Assembly: GCA_963422465.1 (NCBI GenBank)
Contig: OY730170.1
Span: 4,192,379 to 4,256,378 of the forward strand
Direction of reading: 5' to 3'
From: Lichina pygmaea
Lineage: Eukaryota > Ascomycota > Lichinomycetes > Lichinales > Lichinaceae
DNA: 64,000 nucleotides
The notes below the pieces were generated by a model. The model did not search any database, had not been told where the DNA came from, and saw nothing but the letters and a program-made list of their open reading frames with translations. The position numbers were made by a program, and so were the translations under genes. This document shows positions 47,789 through 57,657 of the stretch, in pieces. Within the stretch, counting starts at the first letter, position 1. Every line of letters starts with the position of its first letter.

Positions 47789-49209
47789 ATGATGAACGTC
47801 TCGACTATGGCGCAGGCAGGGCCTGCGGAGAGCTCTGGAGGCCTTGGGCTGAGATCCTCGGCCGTTTATTCTCTTGTTCTTGTGCTCCTGACCTATCTAC
47901 CGCTCGTGTCGTTTCTTCGTCGTCGGCGCGAGCAGCATATGCGCCTGGAGCTTGGATATACCACGAGAGACTCGCTCAAGAACATGACCAACGACGACGC
48001 CTTTGCCATCCAGAATGTCGTGGCCGAACTCGAGTTCCCTTGGGTATTCGACATGTCGCTTCAGTTTGCCCTGTTCAAAGTGCGCTACGGTACCCGCCTG
48101 CTGGAGATGGAACCGGGATGAGGGCAAGCGACTGACGGATCCCCGACAGTCTTATGGCCTCGGCACGATAGCCTCCCTGCTGGTCGACACGAGACAGCTG
48201 ACAACGGCGGAGAACGCCACGAAGCGGTACGCCGATACCGTCGTGCTCCTCAAGGAGTTCATGGCCCATGCGCCCACGTCCGAGAGGACCCTGACGGCCA
48301 TCGCGAGAATGAACTACCTCCACGGTCTCTACCAGAAGCCGGGGAAGATCCATGCGGGCGACATGCTCTACACCCTCAGCGCCTTCATCACGGAGCCCAT
48401 CGCTTGGATCAAGCTGTGCGAGTGGCGCGAGCTGAACGACATGGAGATATGTGCCATCGGGACGTTCTGGAAGGCCATCGGAGACGGCATGGGCATCGAC
48501 TACGCCGAGTTGCCGTCGTCATCGACCGGCTGGCGAGATGGACTGCAGTTCTACCACGAGATCAAGGAGTGGGCGCAACGTTACGAGCAGGCGTACATGC
48601 TGCCGAACGAGCACAGCCGGAAGGTGGCCGACCACATCACGGAAATTTTGCTGTGGCACGTGCCTCCGAGCCTCAAGAAGACCGCCGAGACAGCGTTCAC
48701 GGTTCTGATGGACGACCGGTTGCGACGGGCCATGAAGTAAGCCCGCATCTGGACGAGCCCATGCCACCTCGCATCCGCAGGGCACGCTGATACAATTTTC
48801 CCATCCCAGATATCCTCCCCCATCCAACGCATACAAGGTCGCTGTGCACGGGATCATCACCGCCCGCAAGCTGCTTCTGCGACACCTGAGTCTTCCGCGG
48901 CCAACGTTCCTCCAGGTGCACGACACAGCCGTCGAGGCCGATCCGAAGACGGGACGGTATCACCTGAAATCATGGCAAGCCCAGCCGTGGTACGTCCCGA
49001 AGACGGCACGCTGGGGCCTGCAAGGCTGGTTGACCAGGCTCCTCCCGAACGGCGTCTTGCCCGGCGATGACGGCGATCGATACGTGTCCGACGGCTATCG
49101 CATCGAGGACGTTGGGCCCCGAGCTTTTGTCGGCAAGGGTCTCGAAACGATCAAGGCCGAGAAGGAGCGGCTGAGGGGGACGCGGACGGCGGGCTGTCCT
49201 TTCGGCTGA
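47789..49209 (+). CDS. MpaB-like ER-bound oxygenase (DUF2236)
   Basis: Predicted 425 residues; exons 47789-48079, 48150-48736, 48810-49209. A single membrane helix near the N-terminus (about residues 25-45, SSAVYSLVLVLLTYLPLVSF) precedes RRRREQ, so the enzyme is probably ER-anchored with a cytosolic catalytic part. The core contains the family pattern of an Arg/His stretch, ARMNYLHGLYQ, with ITEPIAWIKLCEWRELNDME and FWKAIGDGMGI following, and a C-terminal ARKLLLRHLSLPRP. The family includes MpaB of mycophenolic acid synthesis and, more distantly, latex-clearing oxygenases, which are haem-dependent. The substrate here is unknown. No biosynthetic genes surround it, so a housekeeping or degradative role is more likely than secondary metabolism. 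Confidence 0.82.
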
Positions 49210-49837
49210 TCCGGTCCCACGCCCCGCTGTCTGATGACTAACATATGACTTGTACAAAGGCTGACTCTGTCGTCCAGTCAGCACAATGATCTGTTACGTA
49301 ATGCAATGGAGATGATTGTTGTCGGTACGTCACGTACCGTACGCGACTTTTATCCTCGGTTAGGGTGTTTAGGCTGCCGTCTGTGCCCCGTCGCAAATTG
49401 GGTTGCACGAAGCGCTAGGCAGAGAATTGTCGCGACTGTGCTCGTCTTCTTCTTCTTCTTCAGTGTCGCACCCACCATCATCATCGCTTAGACAGAACGA
49501 AGGACGTTTCAAACCAGATGATTCCATCTACGACCAATTAGCTCCATCACATAACCTCCGTACTCCGTACATAGACACATACACATACACACACACACAA
49601 TCTCTCTCTCTCCCTGAACACTAGACGACGATACCGCACGATACCCAGAACGGGTTGCGACCAGGCCGCGACACCGACAGGCAGAGACGAGACAAGAAAA
49701 GACCGCAACGTCGACGCGCAAAACGACAGGAGCGACGCATCATCATCATCATCATCTTCATCGACATTCAACTTGGTCACTTCCAGATCAGAGTCTCACG
49801 AAAGACTCCTTGGGGTTGAGCGGCGACGACGACGACG
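49210..49837. other. Intergenic, 0.6 kb
   Basis: No coding sequence. It contains a short (CA)n/(CT)n stretch at 49570-49612, an ACGTAC-rich piece near 49325-49340 and (CAT)n at 49737-49760 before the next start codon. Confidence 0.5.
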
Positions 49838-51261
49838 ATGCACATCCCACGCGCCACGCTCCTGTGCGCCGTCGCGCTCACGTCGACCTTTGCGACGGCA
49901 CCGGTGTTGGCCGAGCGCGAGCCAGCCGCGCAGAAGCCCCTTGAAGCACCAGCACCAGCGCCGGCGCCCGCGTCGGAGGAGCTGCATCAACAGGAACAAC
50001 CACAACAGCTACAACAACAACAGCTGCGACAAGAACAGCTACAGCTACAGCAGCAGCAGCAGCAGCGGCAAGACGCACAGAAGCCTCTGTTCGCATCCTG
50101 GCTCGCCAAAGTCGCGTCGTACCTCCCAGACTCGCTGTCTCGCGCGACGACCGGAGACAAGGACGATGATGGTGATGGTGATGATGATGATGGCGCCGTC
50201 CTCGTCGACGGCGACGTCGCCACGTCGGACGCCGCGTCCGTGGCCGCCGCCGCCGCCTCCGCAGTCGTCCGCATGAAGAAAGTAGACCTCCCCCGTCTGA
50301 CGCTGGACAACTGGAAGACCGTCCTTCGACCGAGCTCCACGGCCGCGACCGGGCCGGGCGAACCAGAGGAGTGGTGGATCTTGGTCACGGGGGGCAATAA
50401 GACTTGCCATGGGGACTGTGAGCCCGCTGAGACCGCTTTTAATGTACGTGACTTTTGCTCTTTCTCTGCCTCTCTCTGTCTCTCTGTCTCTCTGTCTCTC
50501 TGTCTCTCTGATTCTCCGAGCTTGTTTGGTTGTTCGTGTCCGTACCCATCCGCCGCCACGGAAAGATTGAATTGGGACTAGTCATTCGATTCCCCGGGGG
50601 GGGGGGGGGAGCTCGAATGAAAATCTGAGCTGCCCGCTAATCCTCTTCGTTTTTCGTCGCCGGAACAGGAGACCGCCAGCATCTTTTCCGCCTCCAGGGG
50701 AACGCCGCACCAGGCCATCCTGAACTGCGAGAACCAGACGGTGCTATGCTACTCGTGGGCCGCGTCGGCGCCGTCCATCTGGCACCTGCTGATCCCGCGC
50801 GCGCAAAACACGTCCATCGACGTCCGGGCCGTGCCCGTCAACGCCTCGACCGTGACCGCGGCCGGGCTCGTGCAGATGCACCTCGAGAAGTCGTGGCGCG
50901 ACGTCGACCTGTACGAGGGCGCCTTCCATCCCTTCGACGGCTGGCTCGCACAGTGGAACCTCGCCGTGCCCGTCGGACAGGCCTACGCCCTCTTCGCCCG
51001 TCTCCCGACCTGGAGCATCATGATCGCCGTTAGCTTCTTGAGCCGCGTCGTCATGTACGAAGTCCCGTCCCGGTGTTTTTGGTCTCCCTTCTCCTCTCTC
51101 ATCGGACCGACTGCCTAGACCTTGACCCGTGTTGTGTCGTGTCGTGTCGTGCTCTGCTGACGATTTTTCGCTTTGATCGTCGCAGGCGCCGTGGCTCCCA
51201 GGGCGTTCGGCAACGACGACCGGCTGCGCCCGACGCTGGCAGGCCTGCGCGCCCCCAGTAG
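49838..51261 (+). CDS. Unrecognised secretory-pathway protein with Gln-rich segment and C-terminal membrane helix
   Basis: Predicted 355 residues; exons 49838-50443, 50669-51054, 51186-51261 (introns of 225 and 131 nt). The first 25 residues (ATLLCAVALTSTFATAPVLA after MHIPR) form a clear signal peptide. A low-complexity segment with long Gln runs (about 45-80) and an acidic Asp run follow. The globular part starts near residue 150 and has WWILVTGG, then CHGDC and LNCENQTVLCYSWAASAPS. Its spaced cysteines and N-x-T/S sites (NKT, NQT, NTS, NAS) suggest a lumenal, glycosylated thioredoxin-like fold; that fold is inference. A short hydrophobic helix (TWSIMIAVSFLSRVVM) precedes a basic C-terminal tail (RRGSQGVRQRR), as in a type I membrane protein. 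I do not recognise the family. It converges with the Cnl2/Nkp2 gene, 235 bp away. Confidence 0.7.
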
Positions 51262-51496
51262 GATCTTCTTCGGCCACCACTCCACCATTCTGTCGGAACC
51301 GTACATCCTTGGTCTCATTCTTCGTTGGCTTTCATGCCCTCCCTCTTGCCCCGTCTCATTCGATGTACTATACCTGTTCACGCGCAAGAATCATGTAATT
51401 GCACCAAAACATGGGGCTCCGTCATCACCGTCATCAACTCGGATCGGGGGTTTTTTCCTCTTGTTCGGCAAAATCGTACGTTGTCGTCATTCTGAT

Positions 51497-52246
51497 TCAG
51501 CTGCCTTCTTGATCGTCGCACGCCTGCTCGAGATCCTCCAAACGGGCCAAAGCCTCTTGCACGAGCTGCCTCTTCGGGTCGTCGTCGGCGACGGCCCGTC
51601 TGCATCGTAGCTGGCCCATCTCGTGCACCGTCTGCTTGAGGTCGGCCAGCAGCGACTCGGCCTCGGCGTCCATCTCGGCAATCTCGTCCTCGATGTCGGC
51701 GCAGGCGTCCTGCATGTGCTGGGTCACGCTCTTCAGGGTATGTGGTTTTGCGGAGGCGAAATCGGAGACGGGCCCGTACAGCTTTGTAAAGCGCCGGCAG
51801 CATACGTGAGCACGCACACGACCAAGGCCCCCACAGACAGGGACTCGGGCATTGTTGTGGTGTTCGCCGACGACGACGAGACACAAGCCCAAGTAAAAGA
51901 GATTCGTAAGATGACGATAGACGAACGCACGTACCTGCACCTCCATGTCGACGTCCCGCTCGTCGACGCCTCGCTTGGCCACGTCGTCGCGCCTGCGCCG
52001 CGCCTTGGACGCGGCGAGCTGGCGCATGAGCTTCTCGCCCCGCTTCGCCTCGCCCGCGATGTTCGCAGCCACCTCGTCCAGCACGACGGCTCGTTTGTGC
52101 TCGAGCTCGCGATACAGCAGCGCCACCTGCGGGTGCGTCCGCGTCGACCGCGGGAACAGCTCGGCGAACTGCTCGAAGCTGAGCACCTCGGTCAGAGGAG
52201 CGCGCGATAGCAGAAAGTCCCGTAGGAGGATCGCTTCGGACGGCAT
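51497..52246 (-). CDS. Cnl2/Nkp2-family kinetochore protein
   Basis: Predicted 198 residues; exons (minus strand) 52246-51935 and 51781-51497, intron 153 nt. It is a small helical subunit of the inner kinetochore (CCAN/Ctf19 complex), named Nkp2 in budding yeast and Cnl2 in fission yeast. The N-terminal block SEAILLRDFLLSRAPLTEVL, then FEQFAELFPRS, PQVALLYRELEHKRA and IAGEAKRGEKLMRQL is the family signature. The second exon (LYGPVSDFASAKPHTLKSV, then DIEDEIAEMDAEAESLL and TVHEMGQLR) is a coiled coil. The acceptor at 51782 was chosen over a closer one because relatives have the HTL...DLE block preceded by LFG/LYG. It lies 1 kb from, and divergent to, eaf3. Confidence 0.88.
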   Translation of the reverse strand: MPSEAILLRDFLLSRAPLTEVLSFEQFAELFPRSTRTHPQVALLYRELEHKRAVVLDEVAANIAGEAKRGEKLMRQLAASKARRRRDDVAKRGVDERDVDMEVQVRAFVYRHLTNLFYLGLCLVVVGEHHNNARVPVCGGLGRVRAHVCCRRFTKLYGPVSDFASAKPHTLKSVTQHMQDACADIEDEIAEMDAEAESLLADLKQTVHEMGQLRCRRAVADDDPKRQLVQEALARLEDLEQACDDQEGS

Positions 52247-53269
52247 TGCTGGATTGGGGGGGATGGGGGGCAACGGGGAATAAAAGGACGGTGATTGTGA
52301 CGATACGGTGGTTCAGTGGCCACTCGATCCCTCTGACTCGTCGTTAGGTGGACTCAGGTATCTACAGTACAGTACGGTACAGTAGTCTATACGAGTATAA
52401 GAACTATGAAGCGCTATACCCGCCGATTGATCGCCCGTTTCAACGCTAACGCTTGGGCGCCTGTCCAACGGGACCTCGCAGTGAACTCCAGGCTTCCCGT
52501 AGTGACGTCCCAAGCGCGCACCCCCTCTAATTAGCGTCAGGCACGCACCCACGGCGCCGTAGCCTTAGGCCCCTGTAGTCTAGCGCGCCCTACCGTGCCT
52601 GCCACCAGACATCCGACCTCGTTCGTCTGTCCAACATCCACCCGGTTGTCTTGACCAGGTTCTACAACACAGAAAAGGTGTTGTAGGAAGCTCCTCTTTT
52701 TTCCGTCGTTGTCTCTGTCTCTCTCCCTCTAGCTATACTCATGTATCTAGAGCTAACGCCAGGTATGGAAATGTGTTTCGTTTGTGGTGTTCGCCGGCTT
52801 TCATGTGATCCATCGCACGACTCAGCAACAACAACAGCAATATCACATGAGGAGAATTTTTTTGGCCGTGGTGATATTGCACTATCACTGACCTCCCCTT
52901 AGGGTATTTATAGTGGGATCCACTCAGGCTGGTAAAATTTTCTCTCTTCTTCCTTTCTTCTCTCCTTGTCTCCAGAGCAGAGAAGAACGAAAGCACGCAC
53001 ACACATATCTTTCACACATTCAAGTCCGCTCACATATCGTCGTCCAACCTCTCTCTTCTCCATCTATTCTCTTCTCCATCTTCTCTCCTCTCCGTCTATT
53101 CGATCTCTCTGTTGAGGCACGTCAGACCTTCTGCTGCTGAGCTCACAGCTGTTGACCAAAACCGTCTCCCGTGGCCGGACTCCCCGATTCTCGGACTCTC
53201 GAGCCGTCGATTCTCACATCTACATCCATCTCCACCGTCACCCATCACCCATCACCCATCACCGTTACA
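52247..53269. other. Intergenic between the Cnl2/Nkp2 gene and eaf3 (divergent)
   Basis: About 1 kb. It contains TACAGTACAGTACGGTACAG near 52360-52384 and a long pyrimidine-rich stretch with CACCCATCACCCATC repeats (53236-53262) just before the eaf3 ATG. No coding region seen. Confidence 0.5.
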
Positions 53270-55571
53270 ATGGCTCCGGCAGCGTACGCCAAGGACGAGC
53301 GTGTCCTGTGCTTCCATCACGAGCTGCTGTACGAAGCGAAGATCCTCGAGAGCCGTCCAGTTGATGCCTCGGACAAAAAGAGCCCGCTGGAGTACCGCGT
53401 CCACTACAAGGGCTGGAAAAACACGTAAGTAAATAACACGCCTCTTCTTGTTTTCCCCCTCCTTTCTTCCTTCCTTCCTCCTCCACCTCACATCACCGCT
53501 CTTCTGAAATCTTGTCTTTCACTGTCTTGTCGACAACAAAATTCATCACACACTACATTTTCCATTCATAACACACTCTCTCCCGCTGCCTAAAATCCTC
53601 TTGTCACGCCCTTGTCATCACGTCAAGAGTCGCCGGTCGACTCGTCCGTCATTTCATCGGCTTCTGGCGGCATCGTCGGCCTGCCTCCTCTATTATATCC
53701 TACACTACATCCTCATATCTCTTCGATTGCCTACGGGCATCGAGCGTACATTCTCTTTCCGTCCGTTGCCCACGGGCAACGAACACCTCTCGACCTCCCT
53801 GTCGTCTACGGGCGTCGAACACACAACATACCCTTCTTCAAGTCGGCCACTGGCTCGACAACAGTCATTAACACACCTCACGGATATTTCCATCCGGTGC
53901 TCCACCGGAGCATATCATTTTCATCACCATACATCTCCTCCACTTAGGGCACTGCCCGCCATCCTCATTTCCCTTCGAAAAAAATTCGCGAGTCCAAGGA
54001 CACCGATAACGGCATCACTAACATACTGCCTACTTCACAGCTGGGACGACTGGGTCTCCCAAGACCGTCTGCGCAAGCTGACGGACGAGAACAAGGAGCT
54101 CGCCACGGCTCTCAAGAAAGAGCTCGACGCCCAGAGGCAGCAGACCGCGGCCACCAGCAAGAAAGGGGCCGGGGCGAAGAAGAAGAGCGCGGCAGTGGCC
54201 AGGGCTGCCTCGGACATCAGCTCGGTCCGGGGCAGCGAGGAGCCCCATTCGGCCGGCCACAGCGCCGGGGGCCCTCGAGGCCACAAGCGTGGCAGGGAGA
54301 GCGACGCAGAAAAGGTTAGCGGAGAACGCTTTCCTTCTGTCGAGTCCACGGCATCGGCCAGAGATCTCCGCGCGCAGAAGCGGCAGCGCCGGAGGGAGGC
54401 CAGCGAAGGCCCGTCGGTGGGCCCCGCCGACAAATCCTCGTTGGCGGAGCCGAGAAAGGGGCGAGGAGCCGGGAAAGGCGTTGGAAACAACGACCGAGTA
54501 CCCCCTCGACCTCTTTCTCCTATCCAAGAACAGGAGGAGGAGGCGGGGTCCCCCCGCAAGCGACCCGCGCCGTCCGGGCCGGAGGGAGGAGAAGAAGAAC
54601 GGGCCAGCAAGCGGCCGAGGCGCGAGCGGCGCATGCCCGCCAGATACACGGCGGAGCCGGCCGACGGCGCCAGCACGAAGACCGTTGCGCCCAAGGCCAA
54701 GCCGGGCGCGAAGGCTGGGCCGGCGGGGCTGGCCCCGTCCGGACCCAAGCCAGCCGCCCGGAAGGCCAGGGTCAAGGTCACGTCTGGTGGCACGTCCGGC
54801 GGCAGGAGACGGGCCGTGGGCTCGAAGGGCTCCCGGGGCTTCGATTACCGGGTAGCGGCGGGGCTGGATCCCAGCCACCCCCTACACCGGCTGGTTACTG
54901 ACCCAGGCGCGCCCGAGCCACAGGAAGACTCGTTCGTCGCGCGGCCGTCGGTGCGGATGGTCGTGCCCGACCACGTCAAGAGCATCCTGGTCGACGACTG
55001 GGAGAACGTGACGAAGAACCTGCAGCTGGTGTCGTTGCCGTGCGACCACACGGTCAACAAGATCCTCGACGCCTACTACGCGCACGAGAAGGAGAACCGT
55101 CGAGTGGGGTCGCCCGACGCCGACCTCCTCGACGAGTTCGTCCAGGGCCTGCGGGAGTACTTCGAGCTTGCCCTCGGCAAGATCCTTCTGTATCGCCTCG
55201 AGCGCGATCAGTTTTTCCAAGTGCGGGAGTGGTGGGAGAATCCGACGGCGGAGCACGAGGGCATCAAGGGCCCGGCCGACGTTTACGGCGCCGAACACCT
55301 TGCTCGACTGTTCGGTAAGTCTTTCCCCCCCCCCCCCCCCTTCTCTTTTCCCTCCTCATACGCCGTCAGTGGCCTGTCTAACACAAAGCCAAATCTAGTC
55401 AACATGCCCGAACTGATCAGCGAGACGAACATGGACCCGCAATCGGTGCGGCGCCTCCGCGAAGAGGTCGTGCACGTGACCCAGTGGCTCGCAAAGCGCT
55501 CGGACACCTACTTCGTCGCCGACTACGAACACGCCTCGGCCGAGTACATGAAGGCGATCAGAGGAGACTGA
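53270..55571 (+). CDS. eaf3: Eaf3, MRG15-like chromodomain protein of NuA4 and Rpd3S
   Basis: Predicted 533 residues; exons 53270-53424, 54041-55314, 55399-55571. The N-terminal chromo barrel (about residues 9-75: [29 protein letters not shown] joined to [12 protein letters not shown]) binds H3K36me. The C-terminal MRG domain (about 351-533) has [52 protein letters not shown] and the final [17 protein letters not shown]. The joining region of about 270 residues is disordered and basic/proline-rich, longer than usual. Intron 1 is 616 nt, unusually long for this window. Its last 440 nt stay open in the frame of exon 2. Intron 2 (84 nt) starts with 16 C after its donor region. The protein works in histone acetylation and deacetylation. 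Confidence 0.94.
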
Positions 55572-55840
55572 ACGCGGGCCGCGATCGCTGGCATACCCTC
55601 TGCGGAGGAAGTTGACGTGGTTGTCGCGCATCTCGAGAGGACGGAATCGGACGAGCCGGACAGGCAAGATCGAACAGGCGGGTGGAAGAGCTCGGATCGC
55701 TGCTTGCCAGAACGGCGGACACGCAAAGACGGACGCGCAAAGCGCAATCGGCGTTGAGTCGATCTATGGGGGAAGCGCGGTGGACGACTTGTGGCTCGGG
55801 GGTTTATCTCTTTCCCGTTGTTTGCGTCGTTTCGTCTCCA

Positions 55841-55841
<1 letters not shown>

Positions 55842-55902
<61 letters not shown>

Positions 55903-56023
55903 ACGCTCTCGCTCTCTCTCACACACATATGCTCTCGCTCTCGCTCTCTCACACACACATACGCTCTCGCTCTCTCTCTCTCTCTCACATACACACATAC
56001 TCTCTTTCTCTCTCTCACACACA

Positions 56024-56090
<67 letters not shown>

Positions 56091-56132
56091 CACACACACA
56101 TTTTCTCTCTCTCTCTCTCTCTCTCTCTTCTT
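55842..56132. repeat. Compound CT/CA microsatellite
   Basis: About 290 bp of alternating (CT)n and (CA)n blocks. The longest are a (CA)n of about 20 units (55859-55900) and a (CT)n of about 33 units (56023-56088). The + strand is almost free of purines except the A of CA. It lies in the 3' flank of eaf3. Confidence 0.95.
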
Positions 56133-56455
56133 TAAGCGATCCGAGCAGGACGCAAGGCTGTTTATCTCAAAGCCCAGGCTGTTTCGTTGTCGGCAAGTTG
56201 TTGCGTGCGATCCTTCAAAGCACAGCAGGCAAGCAGGCAAACAAATCCAATCTGCTTCTCGGGTCAGCAACCTCTAGTCTCTCTCTCTATCCAAATCCAC
56301 GAAGTCCCAAGTCTAGTACTTCCTTGCAAGACCCACTCCTTGCAAAGCCAACTCTCTGCAAAACTCTACCCTACGTCGTACGTGCACTACGATACACACT
56401 ACCGTAAATACATACCTTACAAATACTACTGTACATACATCCTACGGTACAGGGT

Positions 56456-56581
56456 CTCATCTTCAGAGCCTCAGCTTCAGAGCGACATCTTCAGAGCGCT
56501 CTGTTTAGAGCGCCGGCTCCAGAACCTCGTCTCCAGAACCTGATCCTCGGAACCTCATCTTCAGAGCACCGTCTCCAGAAC
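56456..56581. repeat. 14-bp minisatellite, nine copies
   Basis: Nine consecutive 14-bp units such as CTCATCTTCAGAGC, CTCAGCTTCAGAGC, GACATCTTCAGAGC, GCCGGCTCCAGAAC, CTCGTCTCCAGAAC, CTGATCCTCGGAAC and ACCGTCTCCAGAAC. They fall into two subtypes, ending AGAGC or AGAAC. The first unit type recurs unchanged as the eighth, so units were shuffled or duplicated. Confidence 0.85.
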
Positions 56582-57657
56582 ATCGTCTCGCTCTTCGAGA
56601 TATGTACAAGGTACGGCGCGGTACATTTTACAGCCAGCATTGTCCCACGGTTCTCCTTTCTCTTTTCTCTTTGCTCTCTCCTCTTTCCTCTTTTCTCTTC
56701 TCTCTATCTTTCTCTCTTTTCGCTCTTCTCCTTTCCCTTCCTTACAGGAGAAGAAAAGAAAGAAGCATGAAATTCTCCCTGGACGACATAGGGGGGGAGG
56801 GGGTTTGAAAGATACCTTCCATCGGATGAGATGATAGCTTTCAGTACAAATGGGGATGAGATTGAAGATTTCCAAAGGACCCGTGACCAGAGTGGGGCTT
56901 CCGTACAAACTAATCATTGAATGGACCAGGGCTTCCATGCAAGATTAGATGTACTTTGATAAGACGCTCGGAACAGGTGCCCTACCATCCATCCATTCCC
57001 AATGGAAAAATACCTAACCTCTTGTATGCATTTCAAAGGGAGGGGGGTGGAGGGGAAGGGGAATCTCGAGGAGAGATCTCAATGGATGATGTCAAGGGAA
57101 GAAAAACGACTGCTCCGTCCATACGTACGACGGACGTGCCGGGATGTAGAGAGCAAGATCGTTCTACCTGGCGTCTGTCTTCCGAGATGGGATGAGAGAG
57201 TAGTACGAAGTACGTAAGGTGTGTGCGTACTTATGTCTGGGCTTCGCTTTGGAATGGCTGGCACGGATGCTTACTCGGAGAGATGTAGTTGAGCAATCAA
57301 TTCATGATATTGGTAGGTGTGGATAGAGGGCATGATAGTCGCTCGTGCGAGTGGAGTTTATGATAGCTGCAGGTGTGAATGGAGAGCAACCTAGCTGCAG
57401 ATGCGAATGGAGGGCACGCTAAATCCGCAGGTGGTGCGAACGGAGGGGGTTCAACTGATCTTTTTTCATCCACCGAGTAGAGTACACGCCACTGCTCATC
57501 AGCTACGGTAACGATTCACCGAGAATGTGCCGTTCTATATCCACTGTCCGTCACCCAGTATCGGCCGTCCGTCATCGACCGTTGAACATTCACGATCCAC
57601 CATCTGCCATCCGCCATCCGTCGAGCTCCGTCTACCATAAGCTCCGTCTACCATGCA

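Larger units (their letters stand above)
55572..57657. other. Convergent intergenic region of eaf3 and the ARMH3 homologue; repeats
   Basis: 2.1 kb with no gene. It holds a (CT)n/(CA)n microsatellite (55842-56132) and a 14-bp minisatellite (56456-56581). Around 57290-57440 there are irregular repeats of GATAGCTGCAGGTGTGAATGG type. Open frames over the microsatellite on both strands are artefacts of its composition. Confidence 0.6.

Noticed and set aside
53601-54040. Independent gene starting inside the first eaf3 intron
   Set aside because: The chromo-barrel exon at 53270 joins exactly to WDDWVSQDR at 54041, so this is intron sequence; kept only as a finding about a possible alternative form.
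55791-56407. Open frames of 110-240 codons across the CT/CA tract
   Set aside because: Dinucleotide repeats have no stops in any frame; the encoded Leu-Ser and Thr-His runs are artefacts.
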